A DNA stretch of 64,000 nucleotides, from NCBI RefSeq assembly GCF_020740795.1, contig NC_067286.1, positions 38,454,503-38,518,502 of the forward strand. The letters are read 5' to 3'. Below, piece by piece: positions 1 through 14,391 of this stretch. The notes under the pieces were generated by a model. The model was not told the origin of the DNA and did no database searches. It saw only the letters and a list, made by a program, of their open reading frames with translations. A program made the position numbers and the translations under genes. Each line of letters opens with the position of its first letter. Position 1 is the first letter of the stretch. The DNA is from Apus apus (lineage: Eukaryota > Chordata > Aves > Apodiformes > Apodidae).

Positions 1-97
1 CAACAATGCTCTCGATCCCCTCCCCCTCCTACCCAGGTAGGGAAGGAGAGAGAGAAAAAAAAGAGACTTGTCTAGATTGAAAACTGAACCGTGCAAC

Positions 98-103
98 TTT
101 ATT
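98..103 (-). terminator. LTR polyadenylation signal AATAAA
   Basis: The plus strand reads TTTATT here, which is AATAAA on the strand of the LTR. It lies about 375 bases downstream of the TATA-like site of the same LTR, consistent with the R/U5 boundary. Function is inferred only. Confidence 0.45.
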
Positions 104-128
104 TAGAAAATTAATACGTGATGTTAGA

Positions 129-150
129 GTGTATATATATATATATATAG
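129..150. repeat. Short (TA)n microsatellite
   Basis: An alternating TA run inside the LTR, close to its poly(A) signal. Confidence 0.8.
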
Positions 151-1221
151 TGATTATACAAAAGTGTGGCAGAAACCTCTCGCCTCCCCCCACCCCCAGC
201 AACTCCCACAGCACTTCCCTCAGATGAGACAATTCCGAGGAATCCCGAAGCTGCTCCTGGAGAAGGCAGAGAGTTACGAGGGTCAGGAGGGCTTGAGGTC
301 AATGGTCCGATGATGATGGGCAGATGGTGTTGTCCCAGACGCCGGCCACGAACAAACGAAAGAGGAAAAGAGAGAAAAAGGAAGGCGGATAGACAGGCAA
401 GGCGAAGCGGCGAGAGAACAAAGCAGGAAGGAAGGAAGTTTTCTTCTGTCATCTCCGACCTTCCCCTGAGCCTACGTAGATATATGGAATGGAATATCTC
501 TGGCCAGTTTTGCTGTTCGTCTAACCCAGCCTCCCACGGGGGGGGGAGGGGGACCACAGATCCCCCCGTAGTGTCTGAGCCAGCAGAGCAAAGGCACGAC
601 CTTGAGAGCCCAGCAATTACAAAAACATTCCAGTGTCTTATCAACCTAGCAGAACACGCAGTTGCTAGTTGAAGAAAGCTCACTGAAATAAAAAAAAAAA
701 TCAGCAAAAGAAAAACTGGCTTCATCCTGGCTCAAACCAGGACAGTGAGATGTAGCCTCACCTGTAGTAAGGTACACCAGGTACACTAAGGAGGTGTACC
801 TGGACTACATTTCAGATTATCTTCCAAGTGAGACTTGGTGAGACTTATGACATTATTAAGCTTCCAACATTCTCTAAAAGAAGGAGTATTGAGCCTAGAT
901 TTGAGATGGGATGTCTTTTTAAAATATATGTTCTAGCCCAATCAAAATTTACTGTCTGCTATCCAGGAATTGGCCTGGTTAGCCACAACAGATCCTTCTT
1001 ACCTTATAATTTTATTAAGAAAATAATTGAATTGAATACAATTTGGTATTTAGTTCTTATCTATAGATTAAAGAAAAATTAAAATAGTCTACCATGCAGC
1101 CACTGAGGAACAACAATGAAAAAAAAAAAAAAAATAGCCCCCTCAGGATTTAAAGTAAATAATGAGCATGGAAGAGAAAAATGTTTACCTTTGTGCTGCA
1201 AAAAAAGGACATAATCTGGAG

Positions 1222-1290
1222 TAAAAACCCAACCAACCAAACAAAAAACCAAAAACAAACAAAACCAAACAAACAAACAAAAAACCACTC
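1222..1290. repeat. A/C-rich low-complexity tract
   Basis: Runs of AACC, AAAC and CAAA units with almost no G or T. This is simple low-complexity DNA. The small reading frames through it on both strands are artefacts. Confidence 0.75.
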
Positions 1291-4200
1291 AAAAAGCTAC
1301 TCAAGTATCTTGGCTGAAGTGCTCCACGGACTTTATGCTTCTCTCTGTGATAAGGGAGAGGACCAAAGCATTCATGTAATGATAGATCACCTCTTACAGC
1401 TATTTCTGCTCTTAAATAGTTCTTAAACAGTGATGCCAGCAGTCCCTTCAAAGTGAGACTCTGTAGCATATAAAACATACACTCATTCCAGGAAAGCCTT
1501 CTTCAGTATATTCAGGAGCTACTTACAAACTGTAACAGTCTTCCTGGTTGTAACAATCTTCATTTGACAATAAAGGTAAACTTCTAATCTAGTCATAGGG
1601 CTTTTTTTCAGACATCGTCCTGGCTCCTCAGGCGCAAGATGTTAGAGGTACCTTGAATCTACATAATTAGCTTTTCATAAGGGTGTGAAATTCACTGGAG
1701 AGCTGAGGACTTGAGCCAGGCTCTGTGGACCAGTTTGCCCTCTGATGAACTCCAAAAGAGAGATTAAAAACTGGGTGTTAATGGCTACTGCCCTGCTGTC
1801 TTTAGTAGTACTGGACGAAATTATATTGCACTAAGTCTTGTGAAGCCTTTTATTGACAGGAGAAACATAATGGAGGTAACAGAATAAAGAGATGGTCTTG
1901 TAATTAGAAGATTATGTTGCTCTTGTTGAAAATATTACACCTAAGTATCAGTAGCTGTATAAACAGCATTTCATCTCACATTGGACTTCTAAGATAGTTG
2001 GTTTCATCTTGGCCTCCAGGATGTCTTGTCAGAAAGGCATGTAGCTACATGGGCTCTGGGCTTGTCCAAAATTACTCAACATTTGGATCTTTGTGTTTCA
2101 GAGTATTAACCAGACTACAGGTCATAATCTGTAAAAGCTCCCCTGCCACTACTCTGCTGGACTCCATTCCAGATGAAATCTCTTGAAATAAATTCTGGAT
2201 CACAATGATACTGTTTTGTGTGTCTACAGCCAGAAAGAAGCGAGCAGAAATGAGAGGAGATAGTGAAAAAAATGTATGTATATCAAGAGATGTTTCCTTG
2301 AAGGGTAAAGACCTCGATTAATGAAGTTCTTCATTTATAATCTCTGGAATTTTAAAGTATCTGTTCTCTTAATAGAGGCCAATTACAATATTTAGGGTAA
2401 AGCAATTAATCTGGTGATCTCTCTTCCATTCGAAGCCTCTCAATTTCTTATGCCCTTTTCTGTGGATTCACAATGTGAACATACCTAGGCATGCATCTGT
2501 TAGTCACAGCAATTTAGAGCAATTACTTAATTAACTATGACATATGGTTTTGTTTTACATTGGGGGTATTAGACCTGTTTTCTTTTAAGAGGAGAAAAGA
2601 AAGGCTAGATGCAGACAATATACATGAAAGGAATCAATTGAATTTGTTGCATCACATTAGGCCATTTACTGTTTACCATTCAAGACAGCCAGGGATGCAA
2701 CTACCTGTTTCTAAATCCTTCATGAAATTAATCCTTGCTCAAAGCTTCTATTTATGGCAAAACCAATCCTGAGTGCACAAGACAGGGAAGACTACACTTG
2801 CACTCAGAGATGTAATTAAAGTAAAATGTATTTATAGAGTTTTCTATAGTATGACTCCCCACACTGTAAGACCACTCCACACATGCTTATCCCTATAAGA
2901 AGGTGAAATTTAACATCACTAGTTCCGTTACAAAAATGCAAAGAAACACAGAGGTAAGAGAGTGAGTAAAAAGCTTCTCCAGGATTACTGAGGAATCCTG
3001 TGGAACAAAGGTGATCTGAGACCTCTTCATCTTAAGCACCAGCCCGCTGCATCTAAAATCTTTCATTACCATTCACAGGAATGGAAGGAAAAAGAAAGAA
3101 GCTAGCAGCTTTATCTGGACTCCTGTATGTAAAAGTAAGGGTTTAGCACTAAAGCAGCTGCAATGTTCATAGTTATAGAAATAATAGAGGCATTGGTCTC
3201 AAGCTCAGAAATGATGTTTCAATCCTACTGATTTTCCTTCAGTGGCTTTTAAATTCTGAAGTCACTTTGGGAAACTAGGATAATCAACTTTGGTAAAGCA
3301 GCAGAACTTTGAGAAAACATTGACTACTGGGAGTGTATACCAGGAAAAGCACTGCTTCTATGTGATGATACTGTTTCCCCAGCATCCATTTTTGACTATC
3401 CAACTGAATGGGTTTGCATACTATTCCAGAACAGTAAGTCTTACTCTCTAATTATAAAGAAGTAGCGGTAGTAGTAGCAGTAATACCCAGATTTCTTACT
3501 GTAGAGGATAAAAATGCATACTTATCCTTCAGAAACTAAAATCAGTTTCTACACTATTTCAGACTTAGTGTACTAAAAGACGTATATGAGATGCCATTGC
3601 TCAGGCTGGTATTATTTCTATTGTCTTGTAATGAGCAATGTAAATGTCCAAATATCAAACATCCATTAGTTTGAGGGTCTCCCAAGGAGCTAATTGTAGT
3701 ATACATAAAGGCCAGTACCTAAAATGTTACTGGTATTCTAACATGAGTTTCCTTTGAGTGTGTTTAGACAGAGGAAAAAAAGAAGAAAAAGGTATTTGTC
3801 CAAGGTGGAAATCAGAATGACAGTACCCATTGTTTCTAATAAACAATTACCCGAGGAAGCTCAAAAGAAAAACCACAACAATTAGATAACCTGAAAGCCA
3901 GAGACTGGTGAAGAAGATTCCAGTTCTCCAGGCTGGCAGGGGCCATGGAGGGCCACCCTTAAGGGTTCGGCTGCATACCTTGTTAAACACTACCTGGTTT
4001 CACCTGACATGATCTGTAAGGCTGTAAAGTAGTCACACTTCAAGTGCCTTTCATCTGCACTTCAAATTCTTTTTCTTTTGAGATGTTCTTCACTAACAGG
4101 TTTTTCCACTTTAAAAGGAAGGATACTTTCAAAAGATGACAGAACCTCTCAAAAACACAGTAAAAATTGGGGAGGGGGGGAGAAGGTAAAAACAAACCAG

Positions 4201-7200
4201 TGGTTTGGCTCAGCTCTAAACATAATGTTATGTAGGAAGAGTTTGATTTTCACCTTTATCAAACTGCTTCATTACCTGGCATGATTTTTCACTTTATTAT
4301 TGCTTAAATGTGGGGTTTTTTTTCTGTAATATAGACTTACACAATAAAGTACATGACAGACTAAATGTGTTTGAAACTGTCCTTGCATCCTTATCATTTG
4401 CATTTTGAACTGCCCATGTGGGTTGTACACATATTGTATGGCTTCTTGCCAAGGCACTCAGCTACAACACAAAATGTTTTCAAGTTCAAAGCTTATATCA
4501 TTGTTCACCTCATTCTTATGTTTTACCCTCACTTCTGTTATACCAATAGAAGATGTTTCCCTTGCATCAATAAAATCCTTAATAACTTGCTCACTTTTAA
4601 AATGTGCGAGCCATAACTGAAAAAGAAAAGAGACTGATACATAAAAATAAAATACACCAGCTTTGTGCAGCTGCTATATTCAGCTATTTTTAAACCATCA
4701 GTGTATAAGGATCCAGAAAGTTCAATTAAGCCAACCATAGAGAAATTACTGCTCTGTTAGTAACTTTGTCTTCCACCACGGAGCACATATGCAGACCCTG
4801 TTGCTAAGAGTGTTCCACACAGGCCTAGGGCTTTGACAAGGTCTCCAATGCAAGACCAGAGCCTTTGTGCTGGCAACCACTGACAGAATAAATATATATA
4901 TTTTAAAATATAGGTCAAGTTACCCAAGTATGCTCTACTTGCATATCATATCAGTGGTCATCTTTCTTTTGTATGTTTCCTGGTATTAAATTATTCCCTT
5001 TCTTAGCAAAGCTTTTAAAAAATAAATAAATATGTAAATAAAACACGATAGAGCTGCTTTCCCCTTCTCAACAGTCAGGTTTTTCCCTCTTGAGTGGCAA
5101 CTGGGGAGGGAGAGAACAAACCTTGCTTTGAATTTCTCTATTGCATTTTCATGCTTGTTGCTGAGGTTTTTATTTTCTTTAAAAATGCACTGTAACAACA
5201 GAGATTATGAGTACTTTCCATTCAGAAAATACTTTTTAGATGCCCTAAAAGTGTCTGTAAATAAGACTTATGATTAAGTGAAATGTAAGAGTGGAAGAAA
5301 AATATCTCTGTAGGATCTAGAAATTCTTTTGGTATTCTGATCCTCCTTATTTATTCACCAATGTGTGCAGGACTTCACTGTGTGTCATAACCTATGGCAT
5401 CTATGATGATTTACAGAGGTTAAAGATGACATCTGCATACTCTGTTCTATTGTGTTGCACACCTTTTTCTTTTTTTTTTGTGCTTGGCATTATTTTTCCA
5501 GAAGCACCTACCTCTCGGGCATTTATACTAACAACAGATTGTTGGACCCATATGGTCAGAAAGACCACATTAGGATACCTGTTTCTTACTGAGTATATTG
5601 CATCTCACTTGAAATGGTGACACGGAACAACTACAAATCAATAAACCATGGCACACAACAGTTTGTGTTATGCTCTAAGAACAGATTGGTGTAGTGATTT
5701 TAGGCAGGCAGTCAAAAGACAAGTACTGTCTCTGGAAAAACATGTTATGATTAGACTCAACCCCAACCAGGTTCTGTCCTGAACATTTTAAATACAAACT
5801 ACCCTATTAATTTGGGATAAATTACTTATATCACAGAATGTGAGTCTTTTTTGTCATTGTAAAAGAAATACATAGAAGGTTTAACATGAGGAAATGGTAG
5901 AAACAAATAATTTTCTGTTGGGTGAAAGTCCACATTTCAGGAAGACAGTTTTCAACCACTGTGTTTGTATAGTGTTTGAAATTTTGCTTGCATTTAACTC
6001 AATGTAAACGTCATGTGTGTTTATCTAAAAGGAAAAGAGATTCTTCTAGAGCTATTCCAAACACAAGGAAATAGTACAGCGTATGTGTTGCAATAACCTT
6101 GCCCTTTTTACTTTTCAGTGAAGTGGAATGCTTTGGAAAATGTTCTGTGAAGCACATGTTCGGTAATTTCAGTTTATGTCTATTTTTAATGAATTTGTCA
6201 AGTTATGCATGGGCTCCACTTATCATGCTGAATCAGAGCCTGTGAATACATTGGAAACAGAAGGTTTACTGAAATTCTGGAGCTGACAATTTAAATTACA
6301 CAGGAAAAAGAAGGGGAAAATGCTGACAAATAGGTCAAAACCACTATAACAGAGGCCCTTCAGTAAGAACAGGAAAAGAGAAAATTGATGAAGAAGTGTG
6401 CGTCCAAAAGTGTAAAGTACCTACAAAAGAAAGCACTTGGCAGAAAAAAGGGGTTGGTGGCAGGAGAGGAATGTATGAGTTAATGGGCCAAAGCTCTGCA
6501 TGTCATGGGAGATACTTAAAGGAAAAGCTGTGAAATGTCACTTCCTTCCTCCCTCCCTTGGTATAGTTAAGTGATATGGAGCTTTGGCACCAATTTCAAC
6601 TGAAGCTTCTTGACTCCACCACACACTTGGCCAGAAGGAAGATTACCTGACCGTGATTTTAGGGCACAACTCTGTGCCCAACTGTAGAAGGCTACTTTCA
6701 CCTTTGCTTCCCAAGTGTATCCCACCTGGGCTGCAGTTGCCACTGCAAGAGCACACTGGTCTCCCACAGGACCTGCCAGCTCCATGTCAATAGCTCAGGT
6801 ACCCTGGCATAACTCAGAGGCCTACCACCCCTTGATGAGACATCCAAACTGTACCCTAAATTCAATCATCATGTATTTATCCAGAATATTGGAGATAGTG
6901 ATGACCATTGTTTCAATGAATGCTCAAAACCTGTATGTAGCAAGTAATCATTCAATTGTGCTAAAAGGTCACCAGTAGGAAAATGTACAGCTAAAATGTT
7001 ACATTTTTACCATGTTCACATAGTAAAATTCAGCACATCTACATTGACTGGTCTATTCAGTATAAATTAATGCTGCTTCTATGAATATCATACATGTTCC
7101 TTATACCAAATATCTCCAATTTCATGTTAAAGAAAAGATTTTGCAAGCAAATGAAGTCTCTTTTTACTACCCTTAAGAAGGTATTTAATGCTGAGGACAA

Positions 7201-7575
7201 TCACAAAAATTTTCAAGTTACCAGATTGTTTGGGTCAGCATCAGATGTTAAACTGGGTTGTACAGGCAGAGAGCTGTAATCCAAACACTGGTGTGTTATT
7301 AAATTTCTGGAAAGTAATGAACTGGCACTGGAAGTGAAAAGGAAAAAAAAGCAGTAATGTGGAATGGCCCCTTGTTCAGGAAACTTTGAAAATGTGCAGC
7401 CATAATAGCTGTGGTGAAGTTCCTTTAAATGAGACCTTGGTATGTTGTGGAATAAAGTCAAAATAGGAGATTGGGACATTCCAAGTCATACTGAATAAAT
7501 GCATGCATTGGGCCAAATTGTGGTATAATTCACAAGGGAAACTTTTTTTCCCTTTTCAATAATGAAATAAAATAA

Positions 7576-7627
7576 AACCCACAAAAAACCCACCCCAAAA
7601 ACCAAACAAAAAAAACAACACAAAACA
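7576..7627. repeat. A/C-rich low-complexity tract
   Basis: A second A/C-only stretch with CAAAA and CCCA units, similar in composition to the tract near 1.2 kb. No coding or RNA feature is seen. Confidence 0.7.
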
Positions 7628-9522
7628 GAGCTGAGAACACTTTTAGATACAGGGCACAAATGTGTAATTATTCTTGGCTAACATGGTAGCTGTTGATCAT
7701 TTAATGAAACCATAATTACCATATAATGGTAGGGTATTTATATGACAGATTACTACATCATTACAGGGTAAGTGCATGATTATTTCTGTCCTCAAAATCA
7801 GAATAAAAAAACACATGGAAGTGGAAAAATAAGTTGAAAAAAGAGGGAGGAGGAAATCTGAATTTCCCAGTGTTACTCCCATATTGTTACTCCATCCCCA
7901 CCTCAATCACACAGTGATGGCAATGGCCACTGTCATGCAAGATGAAGCCAAATCTCTGCAGGAAACCCATGCCACAGTACAACAGATCATAAGGCTCTTT
8001 GCCAAATGGCTACAGCTCTGGGCTTCATTGTACTTGTAGTTAAACTGATTCAATAGCAATTTGGTCACTGGTCTCTTGTCCTCAGAAGACATTATACTCC
8101 TGCTTGCTTAGAGAGATAGCACGTACAGTTGATGTAAGAGTTTGTACTGAGAGGTACTTAACTCCCACTCCTAAGCTTTCAGGTGAGAACAGTGAAATAA
8201 TGTAGATTTCAGGGTAGTTTCAGTTTGTACTGGGTAGAGAAGTTGTATTCTGCAGGACTACCTATTGGTACAGTTTGACTTCAGTGAACACTGCTGGTGT
8301 TTACCATTGTGTGGAATTTTGACTACTTAGTAAAGACTGATATAAATTGTGAGAACATACTTAAATGATTCCTTGTATGGGGAAAAATGCATTGACAAGT
8401 TGTAAATTTATAAATTTACTCAGAGTATTGTAAGCTGAACAGAGTCCATTTCGAGCTTTATGATGGCAACTTTCCATGTGGGAGACAACATCAAATTGTA
8501 AACACGGCTGACTCACTCCCTACCCAAGTCCTACATGGAAGTTAAAAGAGCTACACAATCATCTGCTACACCTGAAATTTGCCTGTGTGTCTTCGTAGTG
8601 CTACTTAAGTTGTGTGGGAAAAGAAAGCCAGTACTCCTTGTTTCCAGAAAGCATTTGCTGAGTCAGTATTCTAAGTCACAAGTTATTCTAAGTACAACAG
8701 TTTGGCCCTAAATAAAAACTTCTGAATTTGGCTGAATTCTTCCCTCTGGTTTTCCTAGATTTTTTTGTCCAAGAGGCAGCACTGTTGTAGCTATTTTCAG
8801 TCTCTAGTTATTTCTCTCTCTTTTCCTTCTTGAATGTCTTTGTAGGGAGACAAAATAGACTCGGGTAAAAGCCACATGCTGTTATGTTTGCTCAGGATTT
8901 ATCCTATATGTCCGTAAAAGATATACAGGTTGCAAGCGAAAATAATTTAGAGGCACTAAGAAATCGGTCTGTGTATACTTACTTAGAAGACAGCTATAAT
9001 TGCAGTATCTTTGTAAATAGCTCCCTTAATAAACTGGTTATTACTCTGAATGGTCAATGATTGCTCATAATTCACTGCTGCTAGGCTATTTCTCTCTGCA
9101 GAGAAAAAAAATCTCTGATCCTTAAAAGGGTAGCACACCCATGATGCCAGTGGGAATTTGGTTACATTAGAGTCTAACCCTGCCCTCACTGAAGTCAAAT
9201 GAGCCTCAGCAGACTCCCACAGGCAACAGCATTCATTCATGGAAAGCAATAGGTACGGAGCTGGCTATGCATGTAGCCAGATGAAGACTTCCTTAAAATA
9301 TTTAATGTATATACTTTATTCAATGTAGCATCTTTTGTGAACTCACTCCCCATCCTCCGTGTTTACCTTAGATGAAAATTAATGAGAGAAAAAAGTTTTA
9401 TGAACTGAACTCTCTGCTTCTGTTATCTCTTAATTATGGGCCTCCCCTGCCTCCATCGTATTTTTTGAATTACAAATTGTTACAATGTATTGTCCAAATA
9501 CCATTAAACTAGCTCCTATAGA

Positions 9523-9548
9523 TAAAACATAAAACATAAAACATAAAA
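9523..9548. repeat. (AAAACAT)n short tandem repeat
   Basis: Three to four direct copies of a 7-base unit in AT-rich intergenic DNA. Confidence 0.7.
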
Positions 9549-11039
9549 AAGTAAGTATTATGAAGTTCTAAATTCAGGAAACCAAAATGTTAACATTTTT
9601 GCCTGTTTGGTGTTCTTCAAGAAGTTTATTCTTATGAAGTTGGATGAGCTAGAGTCTGAGTTATTTTAATGGTTTGCAAATTAAATGTATTTATAAAATC
9701 TTCTCTTAAGAGGTGCTGGTTCCAGTGGAAACCAACAAAAATTAGGATATTCAGCACCAGAATAGAAATAAGCCTATTCTTCTTTTGGGGATCGTGATGT
9801 TTTGACTAGTAGCATTTCTATTAAGAAAGTAATCAAAGGACTTTTATCAAATCTATTTTTCAAAAAAGTCTTGATCATGCAACAGGATAGCAGGAAATAT
9901 TTGCCCTCTCAACTCCCCATCCTCCTCCAAATACTATTTTTTAAAAAAGCCAACAAATTTCAAATAATTAAATGCTGGGTTATTCTGCAAATTATTTCCA
10001 CCCATTATAATGTTGTTCATCAAGGACCTAATCCTTCTGGCACAGTAAAATTTCACTGACTTCAACCTAGCATGGTAGGGCTTCAAGCAAATTTCATGAG
10101 GGCTTTAAAATAAAGTTCTGTATGATTTGTAATTACTTCTTAGAAATATACTCTATTTTTCAGCTATTGTTGTCTGTAATTTGCCTCTTTCATCCATTTC
10201 TAAGCAAAGGTCATATATTACTATCTTTATTTTCAGATTCTCCTGGAAAAAAATGAGAGACAATCAAGAAATTTTCTCCCAAGCTAAAATAATTCTACTT
10301 TCAGGGTTTCAAATTCTGGCAAACCAGCTTCTCCAAGGTCTCGTAAAAATTCTGGGCTGTTATCTCCACAGGCCTGATGGACTTTTTTTGTGATCATAAT
10401 TAAAACCGTCTGTCCTTTCTCTGTGACTTCAGGAGAATGGCAATGAGTCACAGGAGCACTAAAAAAGCTAGAAGGATAGAGACTGAGGTTAGCAGCTCAG
10501 AATCACTTAATCTGCTATATTTCATCCACAGAAATGTAGATCCAAAGCACTGCCACCTGCCTCTTAATTCAGAAGACTTCAGACTAAATCACCATGGCAG
10601 AAGGCTGCATCACAGTTAGCATCAGGAAACAGAGTCCATTTCGAGCAATCCTGGGTTTGGATTGAACCATAATGAGATGTAAAATCAAATAAATAACTTG
10701 ATATGGAACATAATTATCCTTGTAACACTAGTTTTTACTCTTCTTGTAAAGTTCTATTAGAACTTTCCAGTAATAATACGTTTTCAACAATAACTGGGAA
10801 AACATATTTTTTAAATACAAAGGTACGTGAAAAGTGAAATGATTAATACATGAGGCACAAAAATTACATGGAAACAGTTACTGGAGTATTATTAAGGGGA
10901 GAAACATAACTTTCAAAACATAATTTAGAAAATCAGCTTGCTATGATGTTGTTTGATTCTGTAGTATTTGTGACTTCTCTTTATTTCTCACACTTTGATA
11001 TCCATTCTCCAAACTGAATTAATTTCCTGTCTTTTTTTA

Positions 11040-11280
11040 AGCATTCGGGTTTTGAGGCTTTTTTGCCACTTAGAGGAAGCTTCCTCTCCGGGTGGGTTAC
11101 ATCCCCAGCTCCTAGAGCCCTGTTTTCCTCCCTTTTAAAATGAGATTTAATTTCAGCAACAAGTCGATCTGATGTTAGAACAGGAGATGTCGGAAGATAC
11201 AATCTTAATGAAAGCCTTAATAAGCTAATTGTATTCCTGATGATCTCTGTTGGTAATCTGATAGTGAGGGAAGCAAAAAA
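11040..11280. promoter_or_regulatory. Candidate conserved noncoding element
   Basis: A moderately GC-balanced block inside AT-rich DNA, followed by a cluster of homeodomain-type cores (CCTTAATAAGCTAATTG near 11213-11230). It has no coding potential beyond a short chance frame and no repeat signature. The call rests on composition and motif density only, so it is tentative. The expected role would be a distal enhancer of NPAS3 or a neighbouring gene. Confidence 0.22.
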
Positions 11281-14243
11281 TGAATGTTTGACATGTTCCT
11301 TGGAAGTTCAGTTTCTCCCTTGATGAGTAAATTACTTATGTGAAACTAAGCAAATATTCATATACTCTGGTCCTTTCACTCTTGGACAAACTACAGTTGC
11401 CAGCTTTGGCTCCCAAATTTGGAGGAAAAAGTTGAATGTCTCGTGAGAAAGACAGTGTGTGTCTGAAGAATCAATATGGTGGCTGCCTCCTGAGACTTGG
11501 TAACCTTGACTCACTGGTGTTTAGAAAACCAAGCATCTCTCAAGATCGGGATCTTAGGCAATATCACTTTTTCTTAAAAAATAATATTAGGTACTTAAAA
11601 TTATTTGAGAACTCAGATCTAAGCTCTGCACAGGCTTAAGCTTTTTAAGAAGCATATGGTTTGCTGATCAGAAACTGGATCTCTATCAGTATGCAGTGCT
11701 GCTCTAACAAAGCAAAACATGTATCTACCATGAAACAAATACTGCAAAAGGAATAAATGCATTCCTGGTATAATTCTCCTGAAATCAGCACAAGAGATTA
11801 AATTAGAAGAATCACTCTTAAGGGAAAATATTTTGTTTGTAATAAATAATATTTCTTCAGGATATAGTAATTTTAAAAGGTTCTCTTTATTAAATTTATT
11901 TTGATTTCATGAAAACATAAAAATATTACTGTAAGCAGACTTATCAGTTCAATTTCCTACTGAATGTTCTCTTTGTTAGTTTTCTTTATTTTTCTTTCTG
12001 GTTTCCTGCTTTATCATTCAGAAGGTTTGCACTGTATTCCTGTACAAATTTGGTTTGGTGCCCAGAAATGTATTATTTTAACAGGGCTAGTTCATTAAAA
12101 GTTATTACTTTACAGGGGTTCTACCACACATACATAATTACAAATATGCCCTTCTTCAATGAACAGTGTGATAAAACTATCATAAAAGATTCAATTTTTC
12201 AGGTTTATCATCTCTGCCACTTCAAGTCACATTGCTTTGACTAATCCCAGCACCTAACTGTCTTATTTAAATTATTTTCTTTAAAAGGTACTAAACTGTC
12301 AAAGCACAGTTTTCATTCTTCATTTAATAATATTAGTCCTTCAGAAACTATTGGTACTGTGAATTGCTCTCCCTTTGTGCTGTCCAAGGAAGAAAGCAAG
12401 CATAGCTGGCAAGACACACAGAAGTTCTCTCAGCCAAAACCAGTAAGTCAGTTTTCAGTGACCTGCACAAGGATTGACTGCAGTGCCCCTCAAAATCCTT
12501 TTCAATAACTCCATGTCACTCTGTGAAGTTTTTTGAGAATATCTCCAGACATATAGTTGTTTGGTTTTGTTTTTGTTTTGGTGGGTTTTTTTAAGACTTT
12601 GAGAAAGATTTGAATGAAAAATTCTATGATGACAAGAATCTAGGTGAACTGTAAGATAAACAAGTAAAAAGAATGTCATTTCCTTGCATCTATATGTTTC
12701 TATAAAGCTGTATCACAAGGCCACGTAAGGGTAGAAAAAAACTCTGCCACAACCTTTGCTGAGAGTTGGCAGGAAAAGACTGAGTATCAGTGTGAGCAGT
12801 GTAACAGAGAATTAGACTAGTGTAGTTGGTCAGGAGCCAACATTTCCAAGCTGACCTGAAAAGCATGTTATATGCTGCTGCGACTTTAAAGTTACATAAA
12901 TATCTTCTGTACTGAGGTACCTGATTTGCTTCCTGCAGCTAAGGCAGAATGAACAAAATCACTTATTACAGTTGAAGGACAGGGGACATTTAGTGTTTTG
13001 CTACTTTGTTCTCATCTTTGCCCACCTGGAGTTATGCAGGACAGGTGTAAGACTACTTAAACTAATCTACATTGGCTAATTTAGACTGTGTTGACTGGGT
13101 TGCACATACTTCATCTTTTGTTTCTCTATATACACCATCTAATTTGGTATATGTCCTTTATCGATGGCATGTTAAGTAATACTTTCACTCCAGGGGTTCC
13201 ACAATTACAGAATTATTCTGAGCTCCACAGACACTCACGAAAATAAAGAATTAAGCATTCAATGAAACTTGAAATTGCTGTACTTACACTTTAAAATTAA
13301 AAAAGTTTACAGAATCATTTTTAATCAATGGCAAACAGATCTGGAGCACAGAGAACATTAAGAATTGTGGAGAAAAAAACCCAAAATTGCTTATCATTTA
13401 CAAAATATGTAATCACTCTGAACTATTTATATACCTACATATATCTATGTTTGTGACTAGTATTTGCCCACTTAATTTTTTTTTTCTTTTTTGTAATGTT
13501 AGTGGTAATTACACAGTAATAGGTTTTGGAGGAATGACAGCATCCAGGAAATGGTAAAGCAAAGAAAGTTTCTGACTGAATTTATACAAACTAGAGCAGG
13601 ATCTAGTCATGCATCTGCTGGTTTTATTCAAGTTCCTCTAAACATTTGAGAAGTTATTAGTGATTAAATCTTATGTTTAAAAGAATGCTGGAGATCCCTT
13701 TTCCTGATGGTAAGTAGATAAATTTATTCTCCATTAGTTAGATGTTGCAAACCCTGTAAATGTTCTGTGTGTGAGTTTCACTAAAGTGAAGGTATTCTTG
13801 CTCTCATGGCAGAAGACTTGTTTCTTTCATATTAGGAGAGAAAGGCAGTGACTATATTTATTTACACTGGCTACCCTTTGCATGAGACATCGGACTCCTT
13901 CAGCCTGATTCCCATGGTCAGCTAGTAAAAGCAAGAACTCGAAGCACTGTTCAAAGTATAGGATATGTGATATCTTGCCTAACATTTCTCCTCTGAAAAT
14001 GTGCTGTTAGAAATATGCGAGCTGTGCTGTTAAATGGTACTGTACAATTATTCTAAGAGCTAGCTGCAACATCTGTTTACAGTCAATCTGCTAGCCTCTG
14101 TGATACTACTCTGCGGGTTTTTTTAATACATTGTGTGTAAGTGGTGATACACAAAACTTACACTTTATTTTCTTTCTTCACAAGACAAGGCTGTATTGAA
14201 CATAATTGCACTGTGTGGGGTTAACTTTCTGTAGCCTTTTCCC

Positions 14244-14391
14244 TTTGACTTCAATAGATTGCTATCAAAAATTAATCTCCACAACTTCAATGAGACTCAC
14301 TTCTGATAATGTTGGCCCATTGACTTCAATGAAACACTATCAAAATTCTTTCTCAATTCACTTTAATACTCATTTTTAATGGCATCAGACC
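14244..14391. repeat. Diverged 75-bp tandem duplication
   Basis: Two copies with a 75-base period: TTTGACTTCAATAG...CTATCAAAAATT begins at 14244 and ATTGACTTCAATGA...CTATCAAAATTC begins at 14319. The first 30 bases match closely and the remainder only loosely. The TTGACTTCAAT core resembles an old amniote interspersed repeat. Confidence 0.5.

Larger units (their letters stand above)
1..744 (-). mobile_element. Avian endogenous retrovirus LTR (partial)
   Basis: Read on the minus strand, the element begins at 744 with TGTCCTGGTTTGAGCCAGG, which resembles the 5' end of a widespread family of avian endogenous retroviral LTRs (family recalled, not searched). A TATA-like CCATATATC lies at 487-479 on the minus strand, and an AATAAA poly(A) signal at 103-98. 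These are placed as expected for U3, R and U5. The interior is CpG-containing and rich in purine/pyrimidine runs, unlike the AT-rich flank after 744. The left end is not resolved because the window starts inside or just beside U5. I therefore cannot tell a solo LTR from the 5' LTR of a longer provirus lying to the left, and no target-site duplication can be tested. No gag, pol or env coding is visible here. The reading frames of 168 and 204 codons across it look like chance frames. Confidence 0.72.

Noticed and set aside
166..672. 168-codon plus-strand and 204-codon minus-strand open frames
   Set aside because: They overlap on opposite strands inside an LTR, show simple or charged composition and no domain. 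Chance frames in GC-rich LTR sequence.
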